This document shows, one piece after another, positions 1-6,703 of a stretch of 15,077 nucleotides of DNA. This DNA comes from Pseudomonadota bacterium. GTDB taxonomy: Bacteria; Desulfobacterota; Syntrophia; Syntrophales; JADFWA01. The notes under the pieces were generated by a model that was given only the letters and a program-made list of their open reading frames with translations, did no database searches and was not told the DNA's origin. The stretch covers positions 1 to 15,077 of the forward strand of contig JAUWQS010000008.1 in the NCBI GenBank assembly GCA_030610915.1, written 5' to 3'. Each line of letters starts with the position of its first letter. The first letter of the stretch is position 1. The translations under genes were made by a program, and so were the position numbers.

Positions 1-258
1 CTGACCTTTTTTAATTTTCCTGAAGAAGAATGGATATCATTAAGAACCACAAACATAATTGAACGGCTCAACAAAGAATTTAAACGTAGGACAAAGCCCA
101 TGGAAATCGTAGCAGGGGAGCGGGCCTGCTACACGCTCCTAACTTTTATCTGTTTAAAGATGGAGCTGCATTGGAGATCAAACCCTATAGGAAAAGTGCG
201 TAACAACCTGCCATTCTTTAAAGAATCGGCCTTTAATAAATTTACACAATTAACTTGA
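1..258 (+). CDS. IS256-family transposase, C-terminal 85 residues
   Basis: The frame is open from base 1 to a TGA at 256-258 and enters from outside the window, so only the C-terminus is seen. It contains LRTTNIIERLNKEFKRRT, the conserved C-terminal block of IS256/MutA-type DDE transposases, which includes the region of the catalytic Glu (IIERLNKEF). A short tail follows that reads CLKMELHWRSNPIGK. The family is normally about 400 residues, so about four fifths lies upstream. The stop codon overlaps the TTG where the next ORF opens. The right end of the element must therefore be close to 260-280; I could not define its terminal inverted repeat because the left end is outside the window. Confidence 0.85.
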   Translation: MTFFNFPEEEWISLRTTNIIERLNKEFKRRTKPMEIVAGERACYTLLTFICLKMELHWRSNPIGKVRNNLPFFKESAFNKFTQLT

Positions 259-815
259 CACTACCTGGTTTCACGATCCTTAAAACAAGAGAAGCCTTTT
301 CGGCCAGACTACCCACTATTCAAAAAAATATTTCACTTGATGACAAAAAGCTTCATATAATTATTCCCAAATTTCCTCTTCTGGAAAAAGATAAATGGCC
401 AAGACTAACCTTCTGGAAAAGATATATTTCCACTGAAAAACTTCTTCAAAACATAAAATCTTCAAAAAGGATAAAAAATAGCTTAGGCCCTTTTTTTGAA
501 ATGGGTATGGATACCATATTTATTATTTTTAAACCTCGAGTAAGTGTAACAGAGGAAAAAGGGAATACCTTTGTTAATTTCCTTGTGGTGCCGATGGTGA
601 GAAGAACTGGGTTCACAGAGAGTGATGCTAAAAACGTTATGAAAAATATTGAAATCAAGGGTTTGCTGAGGGTCGAAAGGATGCTCTTAGCCGATGATAC
701 AGAACCGGTAAAGGGTAATATAGAGGTAATGACTGGTAGAGATTTCGAACAGGATAAAGGAATTCTAACTAGTATAGAAACCAAGATAGATGTGATTTTA
801 AGCCGATTTTATTAA
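255..815 (+). CDS. Unrecognised 186-residue protein, probably 5'-truncated by the IS256 element
   Basis: I do not recognise this protein. The frame is open from about base 240, inside the transposase gene, and the only early start is a TTG at 255 with no ribosome binding site. The natural start was probably removed or replaced when the IS256-type element inserted. The protein is soluble, with no signal peptide or membrane segment. It alternates Lys-rich and hydrophobic stretches (TIFIIFKPRVSV, NTFVNFLVVPMVRRTG) that look like beta strands, and ends in a helix-like SIETKIDVILSRFY. It lies 20 bases upstream of a 42-aa peptide gene. It may be a decaying gene; no function is proposed. Confidence 0.45.
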   Translation: MTLPGFTILKTREAFSARLPTIQKNISLDDKKLHIIIPKFPLLEKDKWPRLTFWKRYISTEKLLQNIKSSKRIKNSLGPFFEMGMDTIFIIFKPRVSVTEEKGNTFVNFLVVPMVRRTGFTESDAKNVMKNIEIKGLLRVERMLLADDTEPVKGNIEVMTGRDFEQDKGILTSIETKIDVILSRFY

Positions 816-834
816 AAGAAGGGAAGATGATTTT

Positions 835-963
835 ATGGACAAACACAGAAATATCAATGCATATCAAATAATCTTTAGTCTCATAATTGTGTGCTATGGC
901 CTTTTATCCATTACTTGCTGTGCCCCAATAATCTCTAAGCAATTGAGGGAACATATAGCATAA
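835..963 (+). CDS. 42-aa membrane peptide with Cys pair
   Basis: ATG at 835 is preceded by a purine-rich AGAAGGGAAG at about 817-826 that can serve as ribosome binding site, and the frame ends at TAA 961-963. The peptide has a charged N-terminus (MDKHRNINAYQ), one hydrophobic stretch of about 17 residues (IIFSLIIVCYGLLSITC), and a short charged tail. The SITCC sequence could be a poor lipobox or simply the end of a membrane helix. It sits 55 bases before the first binding-protein gene on the same strand, so it may be its leader gene. It resembles no family I know, and a chance ORF is possible. Confidence 0.4.
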   Translation: MDKHRNINAYQIIFSLIIVCYGLLSITCCAPIISKQLREHIA

Positions 964-1018
964 GGAACTAACCTTAAGGATATTAAATATTTATGAAAAC
1001 CAAAAGGAGACCTGAATT

Positions 1019-2008
1019 ATGAAAAGCGTTAATAAGCAAACCATGTTAAGGACTTTGGTCCTTCTGTCCATCATCGGCCTGGGGCTGGTTCTATTATCCT
1101 CCCAAACGGCTGAAGCAAAGCGAAAAATAGCCCCGGAAAAAATCAAGGTTATCATGGTTGGCGACCGGCTGGTAGATGTTGCCTTTAACCTGGGAGTTCT
1201 CCCCGAGGCCATGTCCGTGCGCTGCTCCATGTGGCCCATGTGCAAGGAACTCATAAATGCTTCCCAGATACTGGGTTGCCCAAAATGCATAGTCGACAGA
1301 ATACCGAACATCGTTCCCGACACGGCAAGGAAACGCGGTATCAAACGGATCATTATTGAAAAGCATCCCAATTTCTGTATTTACAGACCCAGGGTCAAGC
1401 CGGCCAATGTTGTCCCTTTGCTTGAAGGCAAGGGCTTGACCATCGAGTATGTAGATTTCTCCCGGGGCCTGGAGTCAGCCATACGACAGACAGCCAGGTT
1501 GCTTGGACGTCAGTCCGGGGCCGATGCTTTGATCAATCGCTACAACAAAGCTATGGCAAAGGCTAAAAATGCCCTGCCCGGAAAAAAGCTGGGGGAAAAG
1601 GTGGTCATTATCAATGGCACTTACCAGAGTGCGACGGGGAAAACGTTTCTAAGAATCGAGATGCCCGGGGGCTATTCCGATCGCTTCCTGCTCGATCCAC
1701 TCGGTTGTATGAATATAGGTGATGTTCTCAAATCTCCAAACAAAAAAGCGGATAAAGGCCACTTTTCAATTAGAAAGCTGGATGTCCTGGCAAAGGCCAA
1801 ACCTGATGTTATTGTTATGACAGGGAATGCCTTTGCAGTACAAAAGGCTCTTGCTGCAGCAGTAAAGAAATATCCGGCCATGGCCGATGTGCCGGCCATC
1901 AAGGACCTGGCAATCTATAGCCTGCCCTTTTATGGAGATTCGAGTGTGATTGAGTATCCGGCTATTTTACGGCAGTGGACCGACGCTATCTACAGAAAGA
2001 GAAATTAG
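1019..2008 (+). CDS. Periplasmic ABC-type substrate-binding protein (TroA/BtuF-like fold), Cys-rich; paralogue 1
   Basis: AAAAGGAGA lies 7-8 bases before the ATG. Residues 1-33 form a Sec signal peptide ending AEA. The mature part fits the two-lobed helical-backbone binding proteins (Peripl_BP_2 type). An early strand IKVIMVGDRLVDVAFNLG is followed by a long central helix around 150-190, and near the end comes VPAIKDLAIYSLPF, which matches the typical 'ValProAla(Val/Ile)Lys...ValTyr...LeuPro' ending of metal-chelate binding proteins. Distinctive Cys residues are C69, C75, C87 and C90 (GCPKC), C120, and one in a PLGCMNIGD block. The paralogue at 4814-5776 shares the RC...WPM, GCxxC, PGGYSD(R/K)FLL(D/E)PLGC and ADKG blocks. 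Substrate is unknown; a metal or metal chelate is an inference from TonB receptors alongside. No permease or ATPase gene is in the window. Confidence 0.8.
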   Translation: MKSVNKQTMLRTLVLLSIIGLGLVLLSSQTAEAKRKIAPEKIKVIMVGDRLVDVAFNLGVLPEAMSVRCSMWPMCKELINASQILGCPKCIVDRIPNIVPDTARKRGIKRIIIEKHPNFCIYRPRVKPANVVPLLEGKGLTIEYVDFSRGLESAIRQTARLLGRQSGADALINRYNKAMAKAKNALPGKKLGEKVVIINGTYQSATGKTFLRIEMPGGYSDRFLLDPLGCMNIGDVLKSPNKKADKGHFSIRKLDVLAKAKPDVIVMTGNAFAVQKALAAAVKKYPAMADVPAIKDLAIYSLPFYGDSSVIEYPAILRQWTDAIYRKRN

Positions 2009-2040
2009 GCAAACAGCTTTACTTTCAAGATACTCGAAGC

Positions 2041-2226
2041 AAGGGAGGTGATAAAATTATTGGTGCAGGGAAAGGCGGCTTTCATCCCGCAAGAAGCAAG
2101 ACCGCCTTTCCCCCGGGAAGCAGGCCTGGCTGAATTTATGGCCGGGCTGCCCCTTGGTTCTTTTTCTACCAGAGCTGAGGGTTACTGTCAATTGTCATGT
2201 AACTAAGAAGAGGAGGGAGAACTTAA
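2041..2226 (+). promoter_or_regulatory. Conserved leader, copy A, upstream of TonB receptor 1
   Basis: This 186-base leader is repeated almost base for base before TonB receptor 2 (6826-7013). From 5' to 3' it holds a near-perfect Shine-Dalgarno AGGTGAT block and then a long hairpin (GGGAAAGGCGG at about 2068-2078 pairing with CCGCCTTTCCC at about 2102-2112). A second hairpin follows (CCTGGC/GCCGGG around a UGAAUUUAUG loop, 2124-2146). A stretch of about 50 bases identical in both copies contains a dyad GTTAC-N3-CAATTG-N4-GTAAC at 2181-2203, and the true ribosome binding site GGAGGGAG comes last. The first block could translate a short leader peptide. I see no cobalamin-riboswitch core (no GCCACTG box). 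It could be a riboswitch-like RNA, an attenuator or an operator. Confidence 0.55.
2056..2133 (+). CDS. Possible 25-codon leader peptide (non-standard ATT start)
   Basis: A strong Shine-Dalgarno (GGGAGGTGAT) ends just before a frame reading IIGAGKGGFHPARSKTAFPP and stopping at TGA 2131-2133. There is no ATG, GTG or TTG in this frame at the right spacing; ATT at 2056 is the best placed start. The equivalent frame in the second leader (6842-6919) has the same length and stop. Of 12 base differences between the two, 8 fall at third codon positions, including Phe, Pro (twice), Gly, Ser and Ile synonymous changes. That pattern suggests translation, but the region also folds into a hairpin, so selection on RNA is an alternative. 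Confidence 0.3.
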   Translation: MIGAGKGGFHPARSKTAFPPGSRPG

Positions 2227-4257
2227 ATGAAACGGTTTAAATCGATGTTGAGCTTGTTTGCCTTAGTCTTTGTATGTGTCCCGTCGGCGCAGGCGCAAGA
2301 AGTGGTTGAACTGGAAAAGACAGTAGTTACCGCCACACGCACAGAGAAAGCGGTAAAGGATGCGCCGGCCAGCGTTACCATAATAACAAGAGAAGAGATT
2401 GAGGCCACCTCTGCCCGCTATGTAGACGATCTGCTCAGAGATATTGTGGGAGTCGATGTGAAACGGCCTCGCGGCATATCCAGCTCATGCACGCACATCC
2501 GCATGAGGGGCTTTTCCCATCCCCGTGGAACCCTGATATTAAGGGATGGAATGCCCATAAACCGGATCGCCTGCGGCGGCGGAAAGCATAACGAAATTCC
2601 GGTGGAGCTTATCGAGAGGATAGAGGTGGTGAGAGGCATTAACGCATCTCTTTACGGCACAAGCGCAATGGGCGGGGTAATCAATATCATTACCAGGAAA
2701 CCGGAAAAGGAGCTGAAAGGCACGGTAGAGGGTTCCTATGGGACATTCGATACCTGGAATAGCGGCGTAACCCTGAGCGGCACGGCAAAAGAGAAATTTG
2801 GATATCAGCTTTACTATAATCATCTGGAGACTGACGGCTATAATCCATGGTCGGATTCCTTTATTGCCACAAAACAGCCCTGGGTCCAGAAGAAGTTCAG
2901 ACAGGCTATCGTGGATCAGGACAGAGAGGCGGACAACATCTTTGCCAGGTTGACCTATGAAATCGATCCATCCTCCACCCTTGCCTTTGCGTATTCCTGC
3001 TGGGATGACGAAATCGGAAATGGACGAAAATACAATTATAATGAGTTTGAAAGAAACAGGTCAAGCCTAACCTATGAAAAGAAGGGCAAATTAAATATCT
3101 CTGCCAATCTTTATTACTTAGATGAAGACTTTGAATTTACCTATGACCGAAAGCCAAACAAAAAGATAATGAAGGCATTTGATACCATTGAGATGATAAG
3201 CAAGATCCCCATCGAAGATTTTGGAGGGATGGTCAGCGTCAGCATGCCGATAAAAAAGAGACATCTGTTGACCTTCGGGACGGATCAGCGGCTTGGTGAT
3301 TTAGAAAACAGATGTGACTGGGTGACATCAAACCGCAAAACCAGAACTGAAGGGAAGCAATATCGGGGAGCTTTCTTTGCTCAGGATGAAATAGATGCCG
3401 GAAGACTCCTTGCCACACTAAACGCGAGGATAGACTGGTACAAGACATACGATGGCTCATTTTACGATTCCACGGGTAAAAGTGAAAAGTATTCCGATGA
3501 ATCGGGCGAGGAGTTCAATCCAAAACTGGGTCTGGTCTATCATCTGACCGATTCGACTACCCTGCGTGGTTCTGTGGGCAGGGCATCCAATGTTCCCTAT
3601 TTATATTCTCTGTATGGCACATGGGAGTGTCCGCCGGGGAAATTTAATGAAGGAAACCCTGATCTGGACCTTGAATACACTATTGGTTATGAGGCAGGAA
3701 TAGAGCAGCGTTTCGGAGATCGAGTGATGTTAAGGATGACCGGATTTTACAATGATATAAATGACTGGATGGCAAGGATTTACAATAAGACACAAAAAGG
3801 GGTTAAGTATTATAAATGGCAAAACATAGATGAGGTGGAGACCAGCGGCATAGAATTAGAGGCGGAATATATGCCTTTCACCTCCCTCAGACTCTATGCC
3901 AATTATGGCTATCTCCATACTGAAATAAAAAAGTACAAAGACGGACCACAATTGGAGGGGAACAGGCTTGTTGACCAGCCTCGCCACCGCTTCAATTCCG
4001 GTTTTACATATACCAATCCCGATCTGTTCACCATCGACTTAAGACAGCGTTATGTTGGCCATCGTTATGATGATATGGAAAGCGCCCAGAAACTCGACGA
4101 TTATGTAACTTTCGATGTCAAGATTTCCAGAGATATCACTAAATTTATAGAGGCATCCTTAGAGGTCGAAGATATCTTCAACAAGACCTGGCAGGAATCA
4201 TATCAGTGGGAGACGCCCGGACGGATGATCTTCGGCAGGGTAAAGATAATGTTTTGA
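2227..4257 (+). CDS. TonB-dependent outer-membrane receptor 1 (BtuB/CirA-like)
   Basis: A ribosome binding site GAGGGAG lies 8 bases before ATG 2227. Residues 1-23 are a signal peptide cut after AQA. The mature N-terminus carries a TonB-box-like VVELEKTVVTATRT, then the plug domain (about 43-155: VTIITREEIE, VERIEVVRG-type block, YGTSAMGGVINIITRKP), then a 22-strand-type beta barrel to residue 676, ending in Phe (KIMF) as expected for outer-membrane assembly. Length is normal for the family. The plug has unusual Cys residues (SSSCTHIRMRG and NRIACGGGKHNE) absent from receptor 2. Its role is uptake of a bound substrate into the periplasm, energised by TonB-ExbBD. It follows binding protein 1, and its stop was originally 11 bases from the NikL-like gene. 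Confidence 0.9.
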   Translation: MKRFKSMLSLFALVFVCVPSAQAQEVVELEKTVVTATRTEKAVKDAPASVTIITREEIEATSARYVDDLLRDIVGVDVKRPRGISSSCTHIRMRGFSHPRGTLILRDGMPINRIACGGGKHNEIPVELIERIEVVRGINASLYGTSAMGGVINIITRKPEKELKGTVEGSYGTFDTWNSGVTLSGTAKEKFGYQLYYNHLETDGYNPWSDSFIATKQPWVQKKFRQAIVDQDREADNIFARLTYEIDPSSTLAFAYSCWDDEIGNGRKYNYNEFERNRSSLTYEKKGKLNISANLYYLDEDFEFTYDRKPNKKIMKAFDTIEMISKIPIEDFGGMVSVSMPIKKRHLLTFGTDQRLGDLENRCDWVTSNRKTRTEGKQYRGAFFAQDEIDAGRLLATLNARIDWYKTYDGSFYDSTGKSEKYSDESGEEFNPKLGLVYHLTDSTTLRGSVGRASNVPYLYSLYGTWECPPGKFNEGNPDLDLEYTIGYEAGIEQRFGDRVMLRMTGFYNDINDWMARIYNKTQKGVKYYKWQNIDEVETSGIELEAEYMPFTSLRLYANYGYLHTEIKKYKDGPQLEGNRLVDQPRHRFNSGFTYTNPDLFTIDLRQRYVGHRYDDMESAQKLDDYVTFDVKISRDITKFIEASLEVEDIFNKTWQESYQWETPGRMIFGRVKIMF

Positions 4258-4359
4258 GGTATCAGCTCAATAAATCAGGGTAGGGGAGGTTTTAACCTCC
4301 CGATGCGGGCGACTACGAGTCACCCCTGCCCGAACTTATTGGGCTATTACGTTTTGAGG
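4251..4359. mobile_element. 91-bp palindromic MITE-like element, copy 1, with 9-bp target duplication
   Basis: The element occupies 4260-4350 and is flanked by GTTTTGAGG at 4251-4259 and 4351-4359. The second copy (6713-6803) is the same length and about 95% identical but has different flanking repeats (GTCTAATCG). Different flanks around an identical core are the mark of transposition with 9-bp duplication. The ends are imperfect inverted repeats (AGCTCAATAA at 4264 against TTATTGGGCT at 4336), followed inwards by GGGTAGGGG pairing with CCCCTGCCC and by a perfect GGGAGGTT/AACCTCCC hairpin. No coding capacity. The left flank contains the stop codon of TonB receptor 1, and the right flank supplies the ribosome binding site of the next gene. 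Removing the element leaves just 11 bases between the two genes. Confidence 0.8.
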
Positions 4360-4368
4360 AGGTTTTTG

Positions 4369-4680
4369 ATGATGCAGCGTTTAGTTTATCTAACTGTCTT
4401 GCTGTCCATGGTCCTCTTTGCTTCCAGTGTGTTAGCCCATACCCTGGTGGTTTTTGCTGACGACAACGAGGATGGCACGGTGACCATCGAAGCTGTTTAC
4501 AGCACCCAGGAGATACCTGTTTTCGCCGAGGTGCGGCTTGAGGATACTGAAGGAAATATCCTCTGGAAGGGAAGAATCGACGAGGATGGTCTTTGTACAT
4601 TTAAGAAACCGGAGATTCTCTACACGATCATTGTGAATGCAGGGCCGGGGCATAGGGCCGAGGTGAATGGGCCTCGATAG
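4369..4680 (+). CDS. Small secreted NikL/DUF4198-like protein with N-terminal His in the mature form
   Basis: GAGGAGG at 4355-4361 lies 7 bases before ATG 4369 (a second ATG follows directly at 4372). Upstream codons in this frame belong to the inserted 91-bp element and are not part of the gene. Residues 1-23 are a signal peptide ending SVLA, giving a mature protein that begins His-Thr-Leu. The remaining 80 residues form a small beta-rich domain (AEVRLEDTEGNILWKGRIDEDG), the pattern of NikL and DUF4198-type periplasmic proteins that accompany Ni/Co transporters. A free N-terminal His is a common metal ligand in such proteins. It sits between a TonB receptor and a binding protein. The family call is by resemblance; metal binding is inferred. 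Confidence 0.6.
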   Translation: MMQRLVYLTVLLSMVLFASSVLAHTLVVFADDNEDGTVTIEAVYSTQEIPVFAEVRLEDTEGNILWKGRIDEDGLCTFKKPEILYTIIVNAGPGHRAEVNGPR

Positions 4681-4685
4681 ATAGA

Positions 4686-4790
4686 ATGAACATCGAACAT
4701 CGAACGTCCAACATCGAATGCTGAATGGGAATTGAGAAGCGGAGCGACATCATTATTCGACGTTCGATGTTCAATGTTGGACGTTCATCT
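4686..4790. repeat. Palindromic intergenic repeat built of GAACATC units
   Basis: The left arm runs ATGAACATCGAACATCGAAC and continues with GTCCAACATCGAATG. The right arm, ATTCGACGTTCGATGTTC followed by AATGTTGGACGTTCAT, is its approximate reverse complement. The arms therefore fold into a long imperfect hairpin around a short purine-rich centre (about 4725-4745). Each arm is itself made of 7-9-base GAACATC/GAACGTC units. This is a dispersed intergenic repeat type, inserted between the NikL-like gene and binding protein 2. No coding potential seen. Confidence 0.7.
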
Positions 4791-4813
4791 TTTAAAAAAG
4801 GAGAAAAAGTATC

Positions 4814-5776
4814 ATGAATACCGTAAGAAAAAAGTTTTGTTTACAGCTTTTGGCATGCATTGTGGCTGCTTTAGTTTCAATCCCATTTTTTGGCGCCCCG
4901 CCGGCAGCCGGAACGGAACTTGGGCTCAACCCCGGCTGCGATACTGTTAATGCCATATTTATATCGGACAGGATTACAGATGTTGCCTATCGCCTGGGAG
5001 CTGTGCCGGTTGCCTACTGTGCGCGCTGCTGCTGGCCCATGACCCAAAAAGAGCTTTCCACTGTGATTAGACTGGGATGTTACAGATGCGCAACCATTGA
5101 TTCAGTAATCGAGACAGCAGATAAGCACAAAGTCGGTCTAATCCTGATCGAGGATGGGTTTGTCTCTATCCATAAAGACTGGAACTGGAAGGACAAATAT
5201 CTGAGGCATCTAAAGAAGCGAGGGTACAATGTACATGTAATATCATTTTCAAAAGGGGCGCCCCAGGCTATTCTTGAAATCGGAAAGCTGCTTCACAGAG
5301 AGGAAAAGGCCGGCAGGCTTGCCGCAAAGTATATCAGGAAACACAAGCAAACCACGAAGGCAATTTCCGCCTCCAGGGCAAACAAAAAGATTCTGATACT
5401 ACAGGGACTGGGCAGGCGCGGTGTCAGGGTAGAGGCGCCGGGAGGCTATTCGGACAAATTTCTGCTCGAGCCGCTGGGGTGTGTAAATGTGGGAGATTTG
5501 GCCAGAGATCAGGATACGAAAGCAGATAAAGGGTATTTCCTGCTCGAGGACTGGCAGGCTGTTTCAAATGCAAATCCCGATATCATTGTAAAATATGGAA
5601 ACCCCTGTGCCGTGGAAAAGAGCCTTGCCCGGGCATTAAAGAAGTATCCTGAACTGGCAAAGGTCCCGGCTATAAGAGACCATGCAATCTATACCCTTCC
5701 ATTTTATATGGATTCTTCGGTGACTCAGTATCCAAAGATTTTGAAGGCATGGTTTGATGCTGTTTACAAAAAATGA
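4814..5776 (+). CDS. Periplasmic ABC-type substrate-binding protein, Cys-rich; paralogue 2
   Basis: AAGGAGA lies about 10 bases before ATG 4814. Residues 1-33 form a signal peptide (hydrophobic 9-28, PPAAG). The mature protein is collinear with the one at 1019-2008: SDRITDVAYRLGAVP, then C69, C72 and C73 followed by WPM, GCYRC (C89, C92), PGGYSDKFLLEPLGC, ADKGYF, and a near-identical ending (VPAIRDHAIYTLPF, then SSVTQYP and an Ala-Val-Tyr end). The RC-WPM, GCxxC and PLGC blocks are therefore the conserved core, while C120 of paralogue 1 is missing and a CC pair is added here. Binding of a soft or borderline metal, or of a thiol-ligated chelate, is possible. The gene presumably once followed the NikL-like gene directly. 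Confidence 0.8.
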   Translation: MNTVRKKFCLQLLACIVAALVSIPFFGAPPAAGTELGLNPGCDTVNAIFISDRITDVAYRLGAVPVAYCARCCWPMTQKELSTVIRLGCYRCATIDSVIETADKHKVGLILIEDGFVSIHKDWNWKDKYLRHLKKRGYNVHVISFSKGAPQAILEIGKLLHREEKAGRLAAKYIRKHKQTTKAISASRANKKILILQGLGRRGVRVEAPGGYSDKFLLEPLGCVNVGDLARDQDTKADKGYFLLEDWQAVSNANPDIIVKYGNPCAVEKSLARALKKYPELAKVPAIRDHAIYTLPFYMDSSVTQYPKILKAWFDAVYKK

Positions 5777-5778
5777 AA

Positions 5779-5955
5779 GTAACTTACTCAGGTGGATAGA
5801 CTGAAGGCTGAAGACTGTTAGTAAAAGCGGGAATACGGCACACTTTGAAGCCATGTTTGATGCAAAATCTGCTGTTTCTCTGCCAAAGTGCGGCAATCGT
5901 ATTTTTCTGGTACCTTCAGCCTAAATAGCTTCAGCCTGACTACGTGAGTAGTTAC
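5779..5955. repeat. Intergenic inverted-repeat element, nested
   Basis: GTAACTTACTCA at 5779-5790 is the reverse complement, with one extra base, of TGAGTAGTTAC at 5945-5955. Inside lie GACTGAAGGCTGAAG (about 5799-5813) opposite CTTCAGCCT copies near 5916-5937. Further in, GGAATACGGCACACTTTG (about 5829-5846) stands against CAAAGTGCGGCAATCGTATT (5884-5903). The nested arms make a long imperfect stem typical of non-autonomous palindromic elements. The only minus-strand frame across it overlaps the end of binding protein 2 and lacks coding features. Confidence 0.65.
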
Positions 5956-6010
5956 AAATGAAAAAGGAAAGCATGGTGAAACCGGATAGAATCATGGGAA
6001 AAGGGATGAA

Positions 6011-6607
6011 TCAAAGTAATTTTATCAGCGCAACAATAAAGGCTGCCTGAGCAATAAGCATACCGGCTACCCACTTGATAACACCAACCTTTGATTCTGC
6101 AATCTCTGTTCTAAGCTCAGCGCGGAGCAACTCAATATCCTTTTTGAGTTCAGCCCTGACTGACTCAATATATTTCGTAAGATTGCTTTCGGTAGTTTTG
6201 AGATCACTTCTAATTACCTCAATATCCTTTTTGAGTTCAGCCCTGACTGACTCAATATATTTCGTAAGATTGCTTTCGGTTGTTTTGAGGTCTTTCGTGA
6301 GATTGCTTTCTGTAGTTTTCAGGTCGTTCGTAAGATTGCTTTCAGTTGTTTTGAGATCACTTCTAACTATCTCAATATCTTTTTTGAGCTCAGCACGGGC
6401 AAATTCAATATCCTTTTTAAGATCAGCCCTGACTGACTCAATATATTTTGTGAGGTTGCTTTCGGTTGTTTTCAGATCGTTCTTGCTGGCAAGATTTTCT
6501 TCTATCATTTCCTGGAAGACCTCGGCAATCTCTTTGGCGGAGTCTTCACTCAGGCCAGTGGCTTTAAGGCGGCTGTAAATGTTCAGGGTGTCGATAGCAA
6601 GAGGCAT
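6011..6607 (-). CDS. DUF1640/CCDC90-like coiled-coil protein with C-terminal membrane anchor
   Basis: It reads opposite to its neighbours, with ATG at 6607-6605 preceded on the minus strand by AGGAAAA. The N-terminal 40 residues (MPLAIDTLNIYSRLKATGLSEDSAKEIAEVF) match the start of bacterial DUF1640-type proteins. The middle (about 42-165) is a long heptad-like coiled coil made of 29-residue units, DLKTTESNLTKYIESVRAEL plus KKDIE and a short variable link, with an 11-residue DLKTTESNLTN/K subunit repeated three times in the centre. The C-terminus (VGVIKWVAGMLIAQAAFIVALIKLL) is one membrane helix. Such proteins often sit beside mobile DNA and have no settled function. It splits the two halves of the transport gene set and is probably a later arrival. 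Confidence 0.7.
   Translation of the reverse strand: MPLAIDTLNIYSRLKATGLSEDSAKEIAEVFQEMIEENLASKNDLKTTESNLTKYIESVRADLKKDIEFARAELKKDIEIVRSDLKTTESNLTNDLKTTESNLTKDLKTTESNLTKYIESVRAELKKDIEVIRSDLKTTESNLTKYIESVRAELKKDIELLRAELRTEIAESKVGVIKWVAGMLIAQAAFIVALIKLL
6108..6480. repeat. Tandem 87-bp repeats inside the coiled-coil gene
   Basis: CTCAATATCC begins at 6131 and again at 6218, with near-identical sequence between, giving an 87-base period (29 codons). A third, more diverged unit covers about 6372-6470. Between about 6270 and 6350 a 33-base subunit (11 codons, DLKTTESNLTK) is repeated three times. The units remain in frame, so copy number can change without breaking the protein. Confidence 0.8.
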
Positions 6608-6703
6608 TTTACTGTTTTCCTATGAAAACCGGCAGACTGTAGTTTGGCATAAACTAACACATTGGCATTCCTTATGTCAATTTTTTAGGTAGATTAATTT
6701 AAC

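Noticed and set aside
2041..2226. Cobalamin riboswitch before the TonB receptor
   Set aside because: Context invites it, but the conserved core (GCCACTG box and the GGUGxxAAxxCC pattern) is absent in both copies; kept only as an unclassified leader.
4303..4368. N-terminal extension of the NikL-like protein
   Set aside because: Those 22 codons are read from the inserted 91-bp element; the signal peptide and ribosome binding site place the start at 4369.
4313..4653. Minus-strand frames opposite the NikL-like gene
   Set aside because: They lack ribosome binding sites and known motifs and lie fully within the 91-bp element and the real gene.
5636..5896. 86-codon minus-strand frame across the end of binding protein 2
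   Set aside because: It overlaps a real gene and then runs through a palindromic repeat; no ribosome binding site or recognisable domain.
6108..6480. CRISPR-like array
   Set aside because: The repeats are contiguous, in-frame codons of a coiled-coil protein with no unique spacers.
6075..6578. 167-codon plus-strand frame opposite the coiled-coil gene
   Set aside because: It is the antisense of the tandem repeats; the Ser/Leu-rich repeats are what the reversed coiled-coil codons give.
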